Numbered from the stretch's first letter, positions 1-25,850 are shown. The stretch: 64,000 nucleotides of DNA from Enoplolaimus lenunculus (GCA_030248215.1 JASANG010002855.1:1-64000); one strand, 5' to 3'. Program-made: numbers and translations. Notes: generated by a model from the sequence alone, not told the origin.

Positions 1-3000
1 TTGCAATTTCTCCAATTTAGCTTTAAATTTCTCAAATTTAGCTTGCAATTCCGCCAATTTAGCTTGCAATTACGCCAATTTAGCTTGCAATTTCGCCAAT
101 TTAGCTTGCAATTCCGCCAATTTAGCTTGCAATTCCGCCAATTTAGCTTGCAATTCCGCCAATTTAGCTTGCAATTCCGCCAATTTACCTTGCAATTCCG
201 ACAAATTAGCTTACAATTTCGACAATGTAGCTAGCAATTACGCCAATTTAGCTTGCAATTCCGCCAATTTAGCTTGCAATTTCGCCAATTTAGCTTGCAA
301 TTTCGCCAATTTAGCTTGCAATTCCGCCAATTTAGCTTGCAATTCCGCCAATTTAGCTTGCAATTCCGCCAATTTAGCTTGCAATTTCGCCAATTTAGCT
401 TGCAATTTCGCCAATTTAGCTTGCAATTCCGCCAATTTAGCTTGCAATTCCGCCAATTTAGCTTGCAATTTCAACAACACTTGCAAACAGCGTATAAGGA
501 TCATTACGTCAGTATTAGAGCATTTAAATGCTGCGGCTGGCACTATCCAAGCTTATAAAGGCAACAGCTTAAGAGGTTTTGTTTGTTTCAATAAAAATGT
601 AAAATTGAAAAGTTTTGCTAATTTAAAAATAAAGTTTCTTTCCAACCAGCATTTAATTTCGCCGCAAGAAATGCTTATAGATCTTAAACGCCCGTTTAAG
701 TGATAATTTTCAAAAATACAACTCTGCTTTGGGCTGTGATAATGTGTGCCATTGTATTTTATGTGAATTCAAAATATTCGATTACTTTGCGTTAAAAGTG
801 AACGAAATAGTCAATGAATAAATATTTTACTATTTTAGCTTGCAATTTCGCCAATTTAGCTTGCAATTTCGCCAATTTAGCTTGCAATTCCGCCAATTTA
901 GCTTGCAATTCCGCCAATTTAGCTTGCAATTTCGCCAATTTAGCTTGCAATTTCGCCAATTTAGCTTGCAATTCCGCCAATTTAGCTTGCAATTCCGCCA
1001 ATTTAGCTTGCAATTCCGCCAATTTACCTTGCAATTCCGCCAATTTAGCTTGCAATTTCGCCAATTTAGCTTGCAATTCCGCCAATTTAGCTTGCAATTC
1101 CGCCAATTTAGCTTGCAATTTCGCCAATTCTTTAGCTTGCAATTCCGCCAATTTAGCTTGCAATTCCGCCAATTTAGCTTGCAATTCCGCCAATTTAGCT
1201 TGCAATTTCGCCAATTTCGCGCCAATTTAGCTTGCAATTCCGCCAATTTAGCTTGCAATTTCAACAACACTTGCAAACAGCGTATAAGGATCATTACGTC
1301 AGTATTAGAGCATTTAAATGCTGCGGCTGGCACTATCCAAGCTTATAAAGGCAACAGCTTAAGAGGTTTTGTTTGTTTCAATAAAAATGTAAAATTGAAA
1401 AGTTTTGCTAATTTAAAAATAAAGTTTCTTTCCAACCAGCATTTAATTTCGCCGCAAGAAATGCTTATAGATCTTAAACGCCCGTTTAAGTGATAATTTT
1501 CAAAAATACAACTCTGCTTTGGGCTGTGATAATGTGTGCCATTGTATTTTATGTGAATTCAAAATATTCGATTACTTTGCGTTAAAAGTGAACGAAATAG
1601 TCAATGAATAAATATTTTACTATTTTAGCTTGCAATTTCGCCAATTTAGCTTGCAATTTCGCCAATTTAGCTTGCAATTCCGCCAATTTAGCTTGCAATT
1701 CCGCCAATTTAGCTTGCAATTTCGCCAATTTAGCTTGCAATTTCGCCAATTTAGCTTGCAATTCCGCCAATTTAGCTTGCAATTCCGCCAATTTAGCTTG
1801 CAATTCCGCCAATTTAGCTTGCAATTCCGCCAATTTACCTTGCAATTCCGCCAATTTAGCTTGCAATTTCGCCAATTTAGCTTGCAATTCCGCCAATTTA
1901 GCTTGCAATTCCGCCAATTTAGCTTGCAATTTCGCCAATTTAGCTTGCAATTTCGCCAATTTAGCTTGCAATTCCGCCAATTTAGCTTGCAATTTCAACA
2001 GCACTTGCAAACAGCGTATAAGGATCATTACGTCAGTATTAGAGCATTTAAATGCTGCGGCTGGCACTATCCAAGCTTATAAAGGCAACAGCTTAAGAGG
2101 TTTTGTTTGTTTCAATAAAAATGTAAAATTGAAAAGTTTTGCTAATTTAAAAATAAAGTTTCTTTTCAACCAGCATTTAATTTCGCCGCAAGAAATGCTT
2201 ATAGATCTTAAACGCCCGTTTAAGTGATAATTTTCAAAAATACAACTCTGCTTTGGGCTGTGATAATGTGTGCCATTGTATTTTATGTGAATTCAAAATA
2301 TTCGATTACTTTGCGTTAAAAGTGAACGAAATAGTCAATGAATAAATATTTTACTATTTTAGCTTGCAATTTCGCCAATTTAGCTTGCAATTTCGCCAAT
2401 TTAGCTTGCAATTCCGCCAATTTAGCTTGCAATTCCGCCAATTTAGCTTGCAATTTCGCCAATTTAGCTTGCAATTTCGCCAATTTAGCTTGCAATTCCG
2501 CCAATTTAGCTTGCAATTCCGCCAATTTAGCTTGCAATTCCGCCAATTTAGCTTGCAATTCCGCCAATTTACCTTGCAATTCCGCCAATTTAGCTTGCAA
2601 TTTCGCCAATTTAGCTTGCAATTCCGCCAATTTAGCTTGCAATTCCGCCAATTTAGCTTGCAATTTCGCCAATTTAGCTTGCAATTTCGCCAATTTAGCT
2701 TGCAATTCCGCCAATTTAGCTTGCAATTTCAACAGCACTTGCAAACAGCGTATAAGGATCATTACGTCAGTATTAGAGCATTTAAATGCTGCGGCTGGCA
2801 CTATCCAAGCTTATAAAGGCAACAGCTTAAGAGGTTTTGTTTGTTTCAATAAAAATGTAAAATTGAAAAGTTTTGCTAATTTAAAAATAAAGTTTCTTTT
2901 CAACCAGCATTTAATTTCGCCGCAAGAAATGCTTATAGATCTTAAACGCCCGTTTAAGTGATAATTTTCAAAAATACAACTCTGCTTTGGGCTGTGATAA

Positions 3001-3090
3001 TGTGTGCCATTGTATTTTGTGTGAATTCAAAATATTCGATTACTTTGCGTTAAAAGTGAACGAAATAGTCAATGAATAAATATTTTGCTA
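1..3090. repeat. 21-bp minisatellite in ~734-bp higher-order units
   Basis: The 21-bp unit contains TTGCAATTCCGCCAATTTAG plus one base, with T/C variants. Blocks lie at about 1-470, 835-1258, 1620-1995 and 2355-2730. They are separated by a conserved ~350-bp non-repetitive spacer beginning near TTTCAACAACACTTGC and ending near GAATAAATATTTTACT. Units starting at about 1604 and 2338 are almost identical and 734 bp apart; the one starting near 814 is 790 bp long. Because 21 is a multiple of 3 and the unit lacks stops in several frames, long ORFs of 100-217 residues run through it on both strands. One reads as heptads (KLQAKLA ELQAKLA), another as LACNFAN repeats. I see no splice or promoter context, so I call it a satellite rather than a gene. 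The left edge is cut by the window. Confidence 0.93.
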
Positions 3091-3363
3091 TTAAACTAAA
3101 CTGGAACCGTCTGGAAAATTATTTGTCTAAACTTAAACCTAAAGAATAATCTAAACAGCTTTGCAAAGCGTGTACCTTAGTCATAAAATACACATTCAAT
3201 TATTGTTAATTTTAAAGCTAAGCCGAAGCCTACGAGCTTATTTCTAACTGTCAACTTAGAGTGAAACACCTTCTGATATATCAATTTTTACTCACCTTTT
3301 CGAATTTAACTTGGGCCCTCAGCCATTGGGCCCCCGACACAGAGTCAAGAGCAAAATTTTGTA
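3091..3363 (-). other. Presumed 3' UTR of the glutamate receptor gene
   Basis: Unique-looking sequence between the receptor stop codon and the minisatellite. No ORF or known element is seen. Confidence 0.4.
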
Positions 3364-17232
<13,869 letters not shown>

Positions 17233-17760
17233 GGTTTTTTGTGATCGAATCAAACCTGAACTGCACAACAGCCACCAAACTCGCTGATGACTGACACCGT
17301 TTAATTGCTCAATGGGACACAATGGTGCCCCACATTTCTGCTAATTTTAGCAAATATTTTAAACCTTCAAACTGTTTATTAATAAACCTCGAGACGAGAC
17401 AAACCGTTGCGCAGTGGTTGTGATTTGCGGTTGATTTAAATTGCCTGGTTTGGCTTCATTTTTATAAATTGTAACATTCGAGTAGGTATAAGTTTTATTT
17501 TTGATTAATACTTCATAAGTTAAAAAATATATAAGTATGTATAAATACGTGTTTATTGACGAAAAAGCGAACCTGTAACAATACTAATATTATTTGAGAA
17601 AAAGGTGTGATAGAAAAAAGCACGGCTGAAAAATATATCTCCATTCAAATATTTATTTTTGAAACACTCAGTGATGGAAATAATGGTTGGGCATCCCTAG
17701 AAATTTGGAAACAACTTAAGTTCTTACAGTCCTGTCTTCCGTCGAAATTGCAAAAGAGTA
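17233..17760 (-). promoter_or_regulatory. Presumed receptor 5' flank and promoter region
   Basis: No element is recognised here. A TTATAAAAA box on the minus strand near 17459-17469 is a possible TATA about 230 bp upstream of the start codon. Promoter role is inferred from position only. Confidence 0.3.
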
Positions 17761-17829
17761 TGTTTAGATTTTAGCTATATTTTTGCTTACACTGCAAAAA
17801 TGCTTATATTTTAGCTATATTTTTGCTTA

Positions 17830-18031
17830 CACTGCAAAAAATGGTGAGTTAATTTGACTCTCTCCGAAATAGGCTCAACATGACTACACAAACTGAGTCA
17901 AATTCGACGTCACTAGAATCATATGAGAGTTGCATGTTTGACTCTGGCGAAGTTGAATTTGACTCAGTTTATGTTGTCTCGTAGAGCCTACTTCGGAGAG
18001 AGTCAGTTTGACTCGCCATTTTTGAGCAGTG
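17830..18031. mobile_element. C-family element with TA target and duplicated left flank
   Basis: CACTGCAAAAAATGGTGAG to CCATTTTTGAGCAGTG, TA on both sides. Immediately left, about 41 bp including the first bases of the element (CACTGCAAAAATG) is repeated in tandem. Confidence 0.83.
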
Positions 18032-18200
18032 TAGATTTAGGTCTAATTTTATCGTTTTTCAACGATTTGGCATAGGCTTAAGCTTAGAAATAAGCTTAAT
18101 CTATAGTTCCAGATCTAAAACTAACATTGGCCTGATGGCCCGTATTTTCAGCAGGAAAAGTCTATTCTCGTCAAGCGTTTGCAAGAATTTAAAAAACATA

Positions 18201-18452
18201 CTCTGTAAATTCCACTTAGCTGATTTTAAGTCAGAATGAGTTGAATCACTCAGTCTGAGTTAGGACTATCAGAGCTTACAATTCTGAGTTGACTCAGCTC
18301 ATTTTAATTTAATTGATCAACTCCTCCAGAGTCAACTCAACTCAGAGTGAGAATCAAGTCAACTCAGAGTGAGTTAAAGTTTATTGTTATTAACTCAGAA
18401 ATAACTAATTTTCCGTCTAAGTTGATTAATTAACTCATTGGATTTTACAGTG
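18201..18452. mobile_element. B-family element
   Basis: CTCTGTAAATTCCACTTAG to CATTGGATTTTACAGTG. Confidence 0.83.
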
Positions 18453-18722
18453 TAAAAACAAAAATTCCAAACTTAAACGCTATGTCAAATCTGTCGTTAG
18501 ACACGCAACGTACATGAGTATCATATTCAAAGCTGTCAGTTTAAATTGTTTAATAATTTGAGCCGAACAAATAAGCTTAAAAAACTTCAAAATCTTTTAA
18601 AACTTTTGAGAGGGTGAAAACTTAAATTTTCGGCAACCAGTGTAACAAGCGGTAGCATTGTTGTAACTGCGAGCATCCAGGAGGTAAACCATACCTGCCT
18701 TTTCCTTGTCTTCTATAAAATT

Positions 18723-18998
18723 CACTCAAAATAATATATATTTCTGATATTTAAGAAAAAATTTCTTGCATTTAAAAAATGTAATTAGCAAGGTGCAATT
18801 TAAAAAGATTTCTGTTATAACGGAAAAGTTTTCAAAAAAGTTTTGAAGTAAAGTCTGAAAATAAATCTTTTCCAGTTATTTTTAGTAAAATTGTCTTTAA
18901 ATATCAGAAAAACTATTCAGATTGGCCACAGAAAATACTGTTCTTAATAAATTCAGAAATACTGTTTTGTGTATTTTGAGCGATATATTTTTCTATAT
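18723..18998. mobile_element. J-family element
   Basis: CACTCAAAATAATATATATTT to AAATACTGTTTTGTGTATTT. Shares TCTGTTATAACGGAAA and TTAGCAAGGTGCA with copies at 39112 and 44738. Confidence 0.75.
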
Positions 18999-19007
18999 GC
19001 ACTCAGG

Positions 19008-19308
19008 CACATGGACAGCTCACCTTGTTAGGGGTTGCTAAAAAATTTTCAGTAGGGGCATACAAGGGTTTTCAATGACAGTACAAACAGGCCTGTAGCC
19101 AACTCATCTTTCTAGGGTGGGGGCTAAAAATTTTCACAAGGGACATTTTTCAATGAGTTACAAGCAATATTGAAAAATTTCTAGGGGAAATTTTTCCAGG
19201 TGGGCTGAGCCCCCTGCCCCCCCTACGGGCGCGAATGCAAGCCAGGTTGAAAATTTTGTATGGGGGCAAAATTTAGCCTGCCCCCTGACCCTCTTTGGCT
19301 ACAGGCCT
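19008..19308. mobile_element. D-family element interrupted by another D
   Basis: Outer copy runs from TCAGGCACATGGACAGCTC to TTGGCTACAGGCCTG. The inner copy (about 19089-19235) runs from CAGGCCTGTAGCCAACTC to CCCCTACGGGCGCG. The outer core resumes as GCAAGCCAGGTTGAAAAT. Confidence 0.8.
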
Positions 19309-19518
19309 GCATACGCTTCGTTTTATGTTCAAAATTCTGTCGCATTTGTCGGTAAAAAAAATTTAAAATTAGCAAAAACCCCTTGTTTTTGCCGTCTCAT
19401 AAAATTGAAAATTCGTCACAAAATGAAACATAATCTTTTCACAACAAAACGACAGCAGCCTGTTGCGAACTGATCCATTCCATCTTCAACTACGCCTCGA
19501 AAAATTATTAGCCAAAGG

Positions 19519-19834
19519 GGCCCACTTAAACATCAGGGGCGGTGTGGGACTGCAATAAAGTATTAAGTTTAACACTTTAGACTATTTTTTGTTTGGTTTA
19601 GGCTTAGGCTTAGGTTTAGGAATATGCTTATAATACTGTTCCGCCCCTGTTCTTTATATTGGGCCTTGCATGGAACACTTCAGACTAATTTTTTGCTTGG
19701 CTTAGGTTTATGCTTAGGCTTAGGAATATGCTCGTTCTTATGCTTAGGCTTAGATTTAGGCTTAGGCTTAGGAATGTGCTTAGGCCTAGGAATATGCTTA
19801 TAATACTGTTCCGCCCCTGTTCTTTACATTGGCC
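19519..19834. mobile_element. A-family composite of two partial units
   Basis: Left TIR GGCCCACTTAAACATCAGG. The right TIR TTCTTTATATTGGGCC is followed by a second interior and a second TTCTTTACATTGGCC. Outer flanks GCCAAAGG and GCCTAAGG match 7 of 8, so both parts arrived as, or grew from, one insertion. Confidence 0.82.
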
Positions 19835-19875
19835 GCCTAAGGGACAAAACGATTTGTAATGGGGGGGTCGATTTA

Positions 19876-20029
19876 AATTTTTTCTATCATAGAATACTTT
19901 AATGCAGTTATAATCCAATTCGACACGTATGGATTAAGCTGTTCGTAGGACAGGATTGAGCATTCACTATAAGCTCTTCTTCGCCGCTGTGATTTGGGTT
20001 CACCACACAAGCGAACGCCTAAAAACCGC
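19876..20029 (-). CDS. Possible terminal coding exon, unassigned
   Basis: Acceptor AATCTTTACAG precedes an open frame reading RFLGVRLCGEPKSQ, RAYSECSILSYEQ and NWIITALKYSMIEKI before a stop. Composition is protein-like, but I do not recognise the family. Its phase would accept the donor of the exon candidate at 28631-28849 on the same strand, though that pairing is speculative. It could also be a chance ORF. Confidence 0.25.
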
Positions 20030-20149
20030 CTGTAAAGATTAAACGTTAATCTTTTGCAATTTTGTTGCTTAAAATGGATTTTATCGTAAATCGCAAGCAA
20101 CGCCAAAGGCAAAAATGTTCTTGAATGTGGTGTCTTTTGGTAATAAAAT

Positions 20150-20235
20150 CGCTTATTATATATAAATTATATATAATATATATATAATATATATTTATGC
20201 ATAATATATAATACATATATAAAGATGTATGTATA
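20150..20235. repeat. AT-rich simple repeat
   Basis: ATATAT runs with minor interruptions. Confidence 0.85.
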
Positions 20236-20403
20236 TGTGTTATAGTCTATATGTGCAAGACGGGATAAGCGGCGTACCTCCGGAAACTTCTGCACAGATG
20301 AGAAAAAAGACCCTTATAAGAATTTACAATAACCTGCTGGATCATAGAGTTTATGCTCATGAAACCCGTTTGCTAAATAGCTTTATATATACATATATAT
20401 ATC

Positions 20404-21370
20404 GTGCGACCGGATATCCGGCTCCGGCTCCGGCAAAAAATCGGCATCCGGCTCCGGTATTTTTTTCTTGCTGGATATTTGTTTAAAAATTTGAAAAAAT
20501 GAAACTAATTGACTTAAATTGACTAACATTTTAAAGTTTTGAATAAGGTACGTATATTAAATAGCAGGGTGGTAACGACAAGAATAGGAGGTCTAAAAAA
20601 GTATATGCCGTAATAAGTTAGCTGCCCAGTTATCAATTTTATTGATTATCTGCATGCATATCTATTAGTTAGATCAAGTAAATGAAACTACATTTACTGT
20701 GCAAACCAATTTCATATTTGCTTCAATCTTAAGGCAATTAGTTCAGTTGAGAACAAGTGTAACTTCCCATTCGAAATTTTTTCTCAGAACGTAGCTCCCA
20801 TTCCAAAATTCTGGCTAGGTCTCTGGTTGCATGCCGGGTACTTTGTACTTTACGTTGCAGTTAACGTGAATATAAGCCAAAATTAAGCTTAAGCGAAACA
20901 ATAGCCTTATAAATCCTAAGGTACATTCACCTATATTTTATAGTATCTTACAAAAACTGGATGCCCGATCGTAAAAGTAACACGGGCCAGACAAATATTG
21001 CAACTGAACGCAACGTTACATAAACGAAATAATGGAATAGGTTCATTGTTAAAGTGTTAAGGAAGAATTGTGAGTTACGTTCTGATATCTGAATGCGAGC
21101 TAGATACTTGATTTTAGTTTTTTGCTTGAATTTCAGTTATTTGTGGAAATATATAATTAAAAAATGTATGTATTTGTGGTTTTTGAGGATAGGCTATCAA
21201 TTTACGAAAAAACTCATAATTAGTGCGCTCCATCAGTAATTCAGGCAGTAATATAGTTTAATAAACCAGAATACAACTCTAAACTTATAAAGGAATATGA
21301 GATTAAATAAACAATCGAATTAACTATCCGGCTCCGGCTCCGTCAGTTTTTGGTATCCGGTCGCACCCTG
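20404..21370. mobile_element. K-family element, longest copy (~970 bp)
   Basis: GTGCGACCGGATATCCGGC to (complement) CAGGGTGCGACCGGATACC. Interior is AT-rich and non-coding as far as I can read. It sits in AT-repeat flanks. Confidence 0.8.
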
Positions 21371-21441
21371 ATATATACATATGCACATATATAAGTATAA
21401 ATCAATACATATATATTTATGTTTATATATAGATATATATA

Positions 21442-21883
21442 CTGTATTCACTCGAAAGAGGGGGAGGCGTAATAAAAGGGGGGTCCCCATTTTGAGTCCG
21501 AATTAGTTGGAGTCGTATCCCTAATAAAAGTCCGTAAGCGGATAGAGTCCCTAAACCCTAATTAGAGTCCATAAATGCCAATTAACCCTTGTAGCGCATA
21601 AATGACTCCAGGACCAAATAATTTGAGTTCGAAACTTTAAAGCGTACTTAAATTTTGAAAGTACATTCCTAAGTATAACTTTGTATTATCACTCAAGCTA
21701 TTGACACAAGACAAATAAACGTTTAATTCAACGTATAATTGCAGCACCGGATATATATCAGTAACGAAGGGCAGCGGAGAGTGGGTTGAAAATAAATGAC
21801 AGTCCGTAACCGAATAACAAGGGGGTACCCTCTGGAGAGGCCATATAAATATCAGCCCCCCTCTCTTATTCGGGTCACTACAG
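21442..21883. mobile_element. F-family element with TA target duplication
   Basis: CTGTATTCACTCGAAAGAGG to CTCTTATTCGGGTCACTACAG, TA on both sides, 442 bp. Confidence 0.85.
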
Positions 21884-22106
21884 TATATATATGTCTACGT
21901 GTGTGCGTATATATGGCAAATAACCGTGTGAAAGGCAACTGCACCATGTTTTTATTTCACCTAAATTTTTTGCTCTGATCCAAACTTCGGCACAACAAAG
22001 GAATTATTAATAGTTCCTATTTGCTTCAAGCAATAAAAGAATTTTTTCACTATACGCATGTTATATGGGGACATGGATCGCTGTGGGTATCCTCAAATTG
22101 TGCGCA

Positions 22107-22240
22107 GTCCCGTAGCCAGCTCACCTTGCTAGGGGGCTAAACATTTTTCAGGAGGGGTATACATGGGTTTTCGATGAGTTACAAGCAAGCTTGAAAATGT
22201 TCCAGGGGGGTCGCTATTATTCTAGGGGGCTTTAAAAAGT
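22107..22240. mobile_element. D-family fragment
   Basis: TCCCGTAGCCAGCTCACCTTG and the D core. The right end is missing. Confidence 0.72.
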
Positions 22241-22334
22241 TTTCTGTACAACTTTAGTATGAGAATGTTGTCACTAATGTATTCGCAAAGTTGCTTTACA
22301 TCTCGATAAGCGCCCACCCTGGCCCCTTCTGGCT

Positions 22335-22665
22335 TGGAGCACATGGTGAAGTGTGTATTTTGAGTCGAAATCAGTAGAGACTCTATTAATCCGTAGTAAA
22401 GTGTCCGTAAATGGATAGAGACCATTAATTGTAAATTATACCTAATTAGGGTACGTAACTGATTCCTGGACCAAATAAACTTTAGCAGAGAATTTGATTA
22501 TACACTCAAAGTGTATATTTTACCTTATATTATAGAAATATATCTATGTTTTAAAGCATGTTCAGTAAACTAGTCAAATACATATAAAATAGCCCAACTG
22601 AAACACGGGATCCGCATATAACAGCGATAAGGTTGAAAAATAAATAACAGTCCGTAACGGCGAAT
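22335..22665. mobile_element. F-family remnant
   Basis: Shares TGGATAGAGACC, GACCAAATAAAC and AATAACAGTCCGTAACGG with intact F copies. Ends are lost. Confidence 0.6.
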
Positions 22666-23030
22666 ATAGGCGATATATTTTTGACAGGTTTATTCCGTAT
22701 CAGAAATATCGTTGGCTTTTCGGGACCCTGCTTGTGTGAAAAACCACGTATCTTTACAAATGCCATCACTTTTGTTTACTTCGGTACTCCACAAAAAAGC
22801 ACCTAAACCCTCTAATAGGCGTAGGCTTACACTGAAAAAAAATAAGTTGTTAGCTTGTTTTTTGATAGAACTATAAAATATTTACAAACATAACAGCAGT
22901 ATTGTGCCTCAAATTACCCTGTAACAACAAATGGCATAGCAAAAAACCAGATATTCCATAGTAAGGTTCTGCAGCTGAGTATTGTGTAAATGAAATTATT
23001 ACCGTGAGCACACAACCCCTTTTATTCGAC
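22666..23030. other. No feature recognised
   Basis: AT-rich intergenic sequence; no exon or known repeat seen. Confidence 0.4.
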
Positions 23031-23032
23031 AA

Positions 23033-23242
23033 ACTGCAAAAAATGGTGAGTCAAATTGACTGTCTCCGAAATAGGATATATGGGACTACACAAAGTGAGT
23101 CAAACTCGACTCCGATAGTGTCAAACGTGCGACTCAGTAAATCAAATTTGACTCGTGGTGGAGTCGAATTTTGACTCCGTTTGTGTAGTGCGGAAAAGCG
23201 TATTTCGGAGAGAGTCAATATGACGCACCATTTGTTGCAGTG
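23033..23242. mobile_element. C-family element
   Basis: AACTGCAAAAAATGGTGAGTC to GCACCATTTGTTGCAGTG. Confidence 0.82.
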
Positions 23243-23600
23243 CAGCAAACACTAATTCATTTAAATGGAAAAATTGTCAATTGCTATCTATAAGCATAAA
23301 ATCATTGGCGCATGTTACTTTGACAGCCGTCAAAGTTTCTGGCGTATCTTTGAACGAGTATGCTTAGATTCTAGACTACATTTTTTTGCTTAGGCTTACG
23401 CTTAGGGTTACGCTTAAATACACTTTTTTCAACGTTTACACTAGGTTTTCAACTTCAAGATGTCTTAGATAAAAATTCCAGCTTTCTACTGGCAGGTTTT
23501 GTTTAATTTCACCGTAGAAATTGTGACCTTCGGAACGTGAAGGGTTCGCCACCACCCAACAGACTCATCACTGAAACCACAGTCAAGGGGGGCACCAGTG
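23243..23600. other. Intergenic; small A-like tract only
   Basis: Apart from GCTTAGGCTTACGCTTAGGG near 23390, nothing recognised. Confidence 0.4.
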
Positions 23601-23725
23601 CGGTCAGCCCCTTGAAAAATTTAGTAATCTCTAGAAAGTTTACCATCACCGGGAAAATTTTCAACTTTGCTTGTAAGTCATAGAAAACCTTTGTATGTCC
23701 GTCTTGGAGCTGGTTTGCGGATGCG
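23600..23725. mobile_element. D-family remnant, reverse orientation
   Basis: CAACTTTGCTTGTAAGTC and AAACCTTTGTATGTCC are the complement of the D core. Confidence 0.6.
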
Positions 23726-23875
23726 ATCTTTAGCCGCCTTGAGCTATAAATTTTGCTTCAGCATCAAACCAATTTTTGCTAGGAAAATTTTTGCCTTCCA
23801 GCATCCGAAAATGTTGTTGCCGCCCTTCAATTATTATATTTCTCGTTGTACAACGCAATGTTCCGGGTTTGGCCT

Positions 23876-24073
23876 ATCAAGGTCAGGGACGGAACGTTTT
23901 TCTGTGGGACTGCAATAGAAATAGCTTAAGTTTTAGACTAATTTTTTTGCTGGGCTCCTGCTCAGGCTTAGGCTCAGACTTTTGGAATAAACTCATCCTT
24001 ACGCTTTAGGCTTAGGCTTATGCTTAGGAATATGCTTATAATACTGTTCCGCCCCGTGTGCTTTAATACACTG
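23876..24073. mobile_element. A-family element
   Basis: GGTCAGGGACGGAACG to TTCCGCCCCGTGTGCTTTA, with TTAGGC tracts inside. The left TIR lacks its first bases. Confidence 0.78.
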
Positions 24074-24355
24074 GCCTGTGTTTTTAGACTGACATTTACA
24101 CACGTCCAGCAAGCACATCGAGTTTGACAGGAAAAAGAATTTAATTTATACAAAACAGACCCAGGTGCGAAAAGCTAAGATTGCCGCTGTTGTCAAATAA
24201 TATTCAACGATTTTAATATAACAACGAAATTAACTTAAAATTTAAAAAATTAACCAATCGAACAAAGCCAAAAGTAGGCATAAACCAGAATACCAAAACA
24301 GTTTGGTTTATGGAAAAAGATAATTTCAAAACTATATACAAAAATTTCAATGTTA
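24074..24355. other. No feature recognised
   Basis: AT-rich intergenic sequence. Confidence 0.4.
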
Positions 24356-24540
24356 GGCCCATATTCTCAAATGCGTATTGCAACTATCACCAGTTAGCGA
24401 TAGGTTTTCAAACTGATAAATTCCGGCGTCTGTGGATCTAGCTAAATGGCGTATATCGCCACTGCTACAACTGCAGCTAAGCACTGTAGCACAAGTGGGC
24501 TGTCACGTCTTGTGGAGATTTTTTACAGCAAAGTTGTGTA
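24356..24540. mobile_element. E left end followed by a G-like remnant
   Basis: GCCCATATTCTCAAATGCG and ATAGGTTTTCAAACTG are E. GCTGTCACGTCTTGTGG further right is shared with G. Confidence 0.45.
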
Positions 24541-24855
24541 AATAATTGTTCAACACTGTGCATGGGATTCGGGATTTAGATCCCTATTCTATAAACCAAG
24601 AAACGTTTTGCGACTGTTGTAAAAAAGGATTTCATCTGAAACAACCAATAGCTTCCCGCTCGCTTCACTCTCGAGTTTTCTTCATAGTTTTACGGGCGGT
24701 TCCGGGGACTAGCGATGGAATTGTCGTTTGGAACGCGTACAGAAGCGCAATTTTCATTGGGGCAAAACAATTAGTGGGTTAAGCTTTCCGATCATTTCGT
24801 TCGCGAATTGTTTAAACGTCAACGCTACCTGTAATTCATATGATTGCCTATAGCC

Positions 24856-25295
24856 CAGGGTGTAACCGGATATCCATTTCCGTTTCCGTTATACAAATAA
24901 CGAAAATTTTGACTCACTGAGCGATTCAGTGAATCGAATTTGACTCTGGCGGCGTCAAATTTGATTCAATTTGTGTAGTCAGGAAAAGCCTATTTCCGAG
25001 AGAGTCAATTTGACTCCCCATTTTTTATATGCTTCTATGTTGGAAATGAAAGAAAAATTACTAAATTCATCCAAAATGTTAAAAAATTTCGATGCATCCG
25101 CCATTTTTCTTTAAAATTTTAGAAAACCTGGTGAATATTTGCACGCCTTAAATTGTGTTGGCAGAAAAACAAAATATTTTTTAAACATTTATACTGCAAT
25201 ATCCGCATTACGTTTTCTTTTCCGTTTTTGTTATTTTGATCACTATCCATTTCCATTTTCGTTTTAAATTATTTTTACTATCCGTTTAAACCCTG
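24856..25295. mobile_element. K-family element with embedded C remnant
   Basis: CAGGGTGTAACCGGATATCC to ACTATCCGTTTAAACCCTG. Flanks CTATAGCC and CTATATGC agree at 6 of 8. 24908-25026 is C-derived (TGACTCACTGAGCG to CAATTTGACTCCCCATTTTT). Confidence 0.77.
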
Positions 25296-25406
25296 CTATA
25301 TGCCCTCTTTCAATTGAAAATGGTCTGCCGCTCTCATGGTTTGAGTACTTCTCTTCGGAAGCATGCCGTAAAATCTCATCAGTTGTTGAATTAATACTGG
25401 CCCAAG

Positions 25407-25557
25407 CGGGCCCGTAGCCAATCAGGGGCAGGAGCGTTCATCTCCCTCTGCAAGAATTAAGGCCTCCCCTAGAAAAATTTTCACCCTTGCTTGTAAAGTC
25501 ATCGAAAACCCTTGCGTATGCCCCTCCGAAAAACTATTTACTCCCTCTATCAAGGTG
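25407..25557. mobile_element. D-family element, reverse orientation
   Basis: GGGCCCGTAGCCAATCAGG, then CCCTTGCTTGTAAAGTCATC and GCGTATGCCCCTCC. Confidence 0.7.
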
Positions 25558-25850
25558 TGATCTGGCGACAGGTCTGGGGCCCTTGAATGACTCTATTAGG
25601 TCAATAGCGGTTAGGTTAAAAACGCGATAATTTAGCCATAATTTTTCCCTCTCAGTCAAAGGTTTTATCACTCGAGGTGTCCGACGTTCAGGAAACGAGT
25701 ATCTGTACGGTTGATTACATACAGACTCGCTTTCTTCTGGCCGGGGTAAAAATAACGCATTAACAGAGCAGCGGCAGATCGAGCCATTTCTGACGGGAGG
25801 CGAGCTTGCAAATCTTGTGACACGCAATTTTTCACTGTTTGCTATATATT
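25534..25850 (-). CDS. Unassigned coding-like ORF
   Basis: Open minus-strand frame of about 100 residues: LRVTRFASSPPVRNG, PRPEESESVCNQPYRYSF, then LTEREKLWLNYRVFNLT. Residue use looks protein-like rather than repeat-derived. The C-terminal end runs into a D element. No ATG is evident, so it may be an internal exon. Family not recognised. Confidence 0.25.

Noticed and set aside
1-3090. Heptad-repeat coiled-coil protein genes on the minus strand
   Set aside because: All frames of the 21-mer are open on both strands, there is no splice or promoter evidence, and the pattern is explained by a period divisible by three. Kept only as a finding to check.
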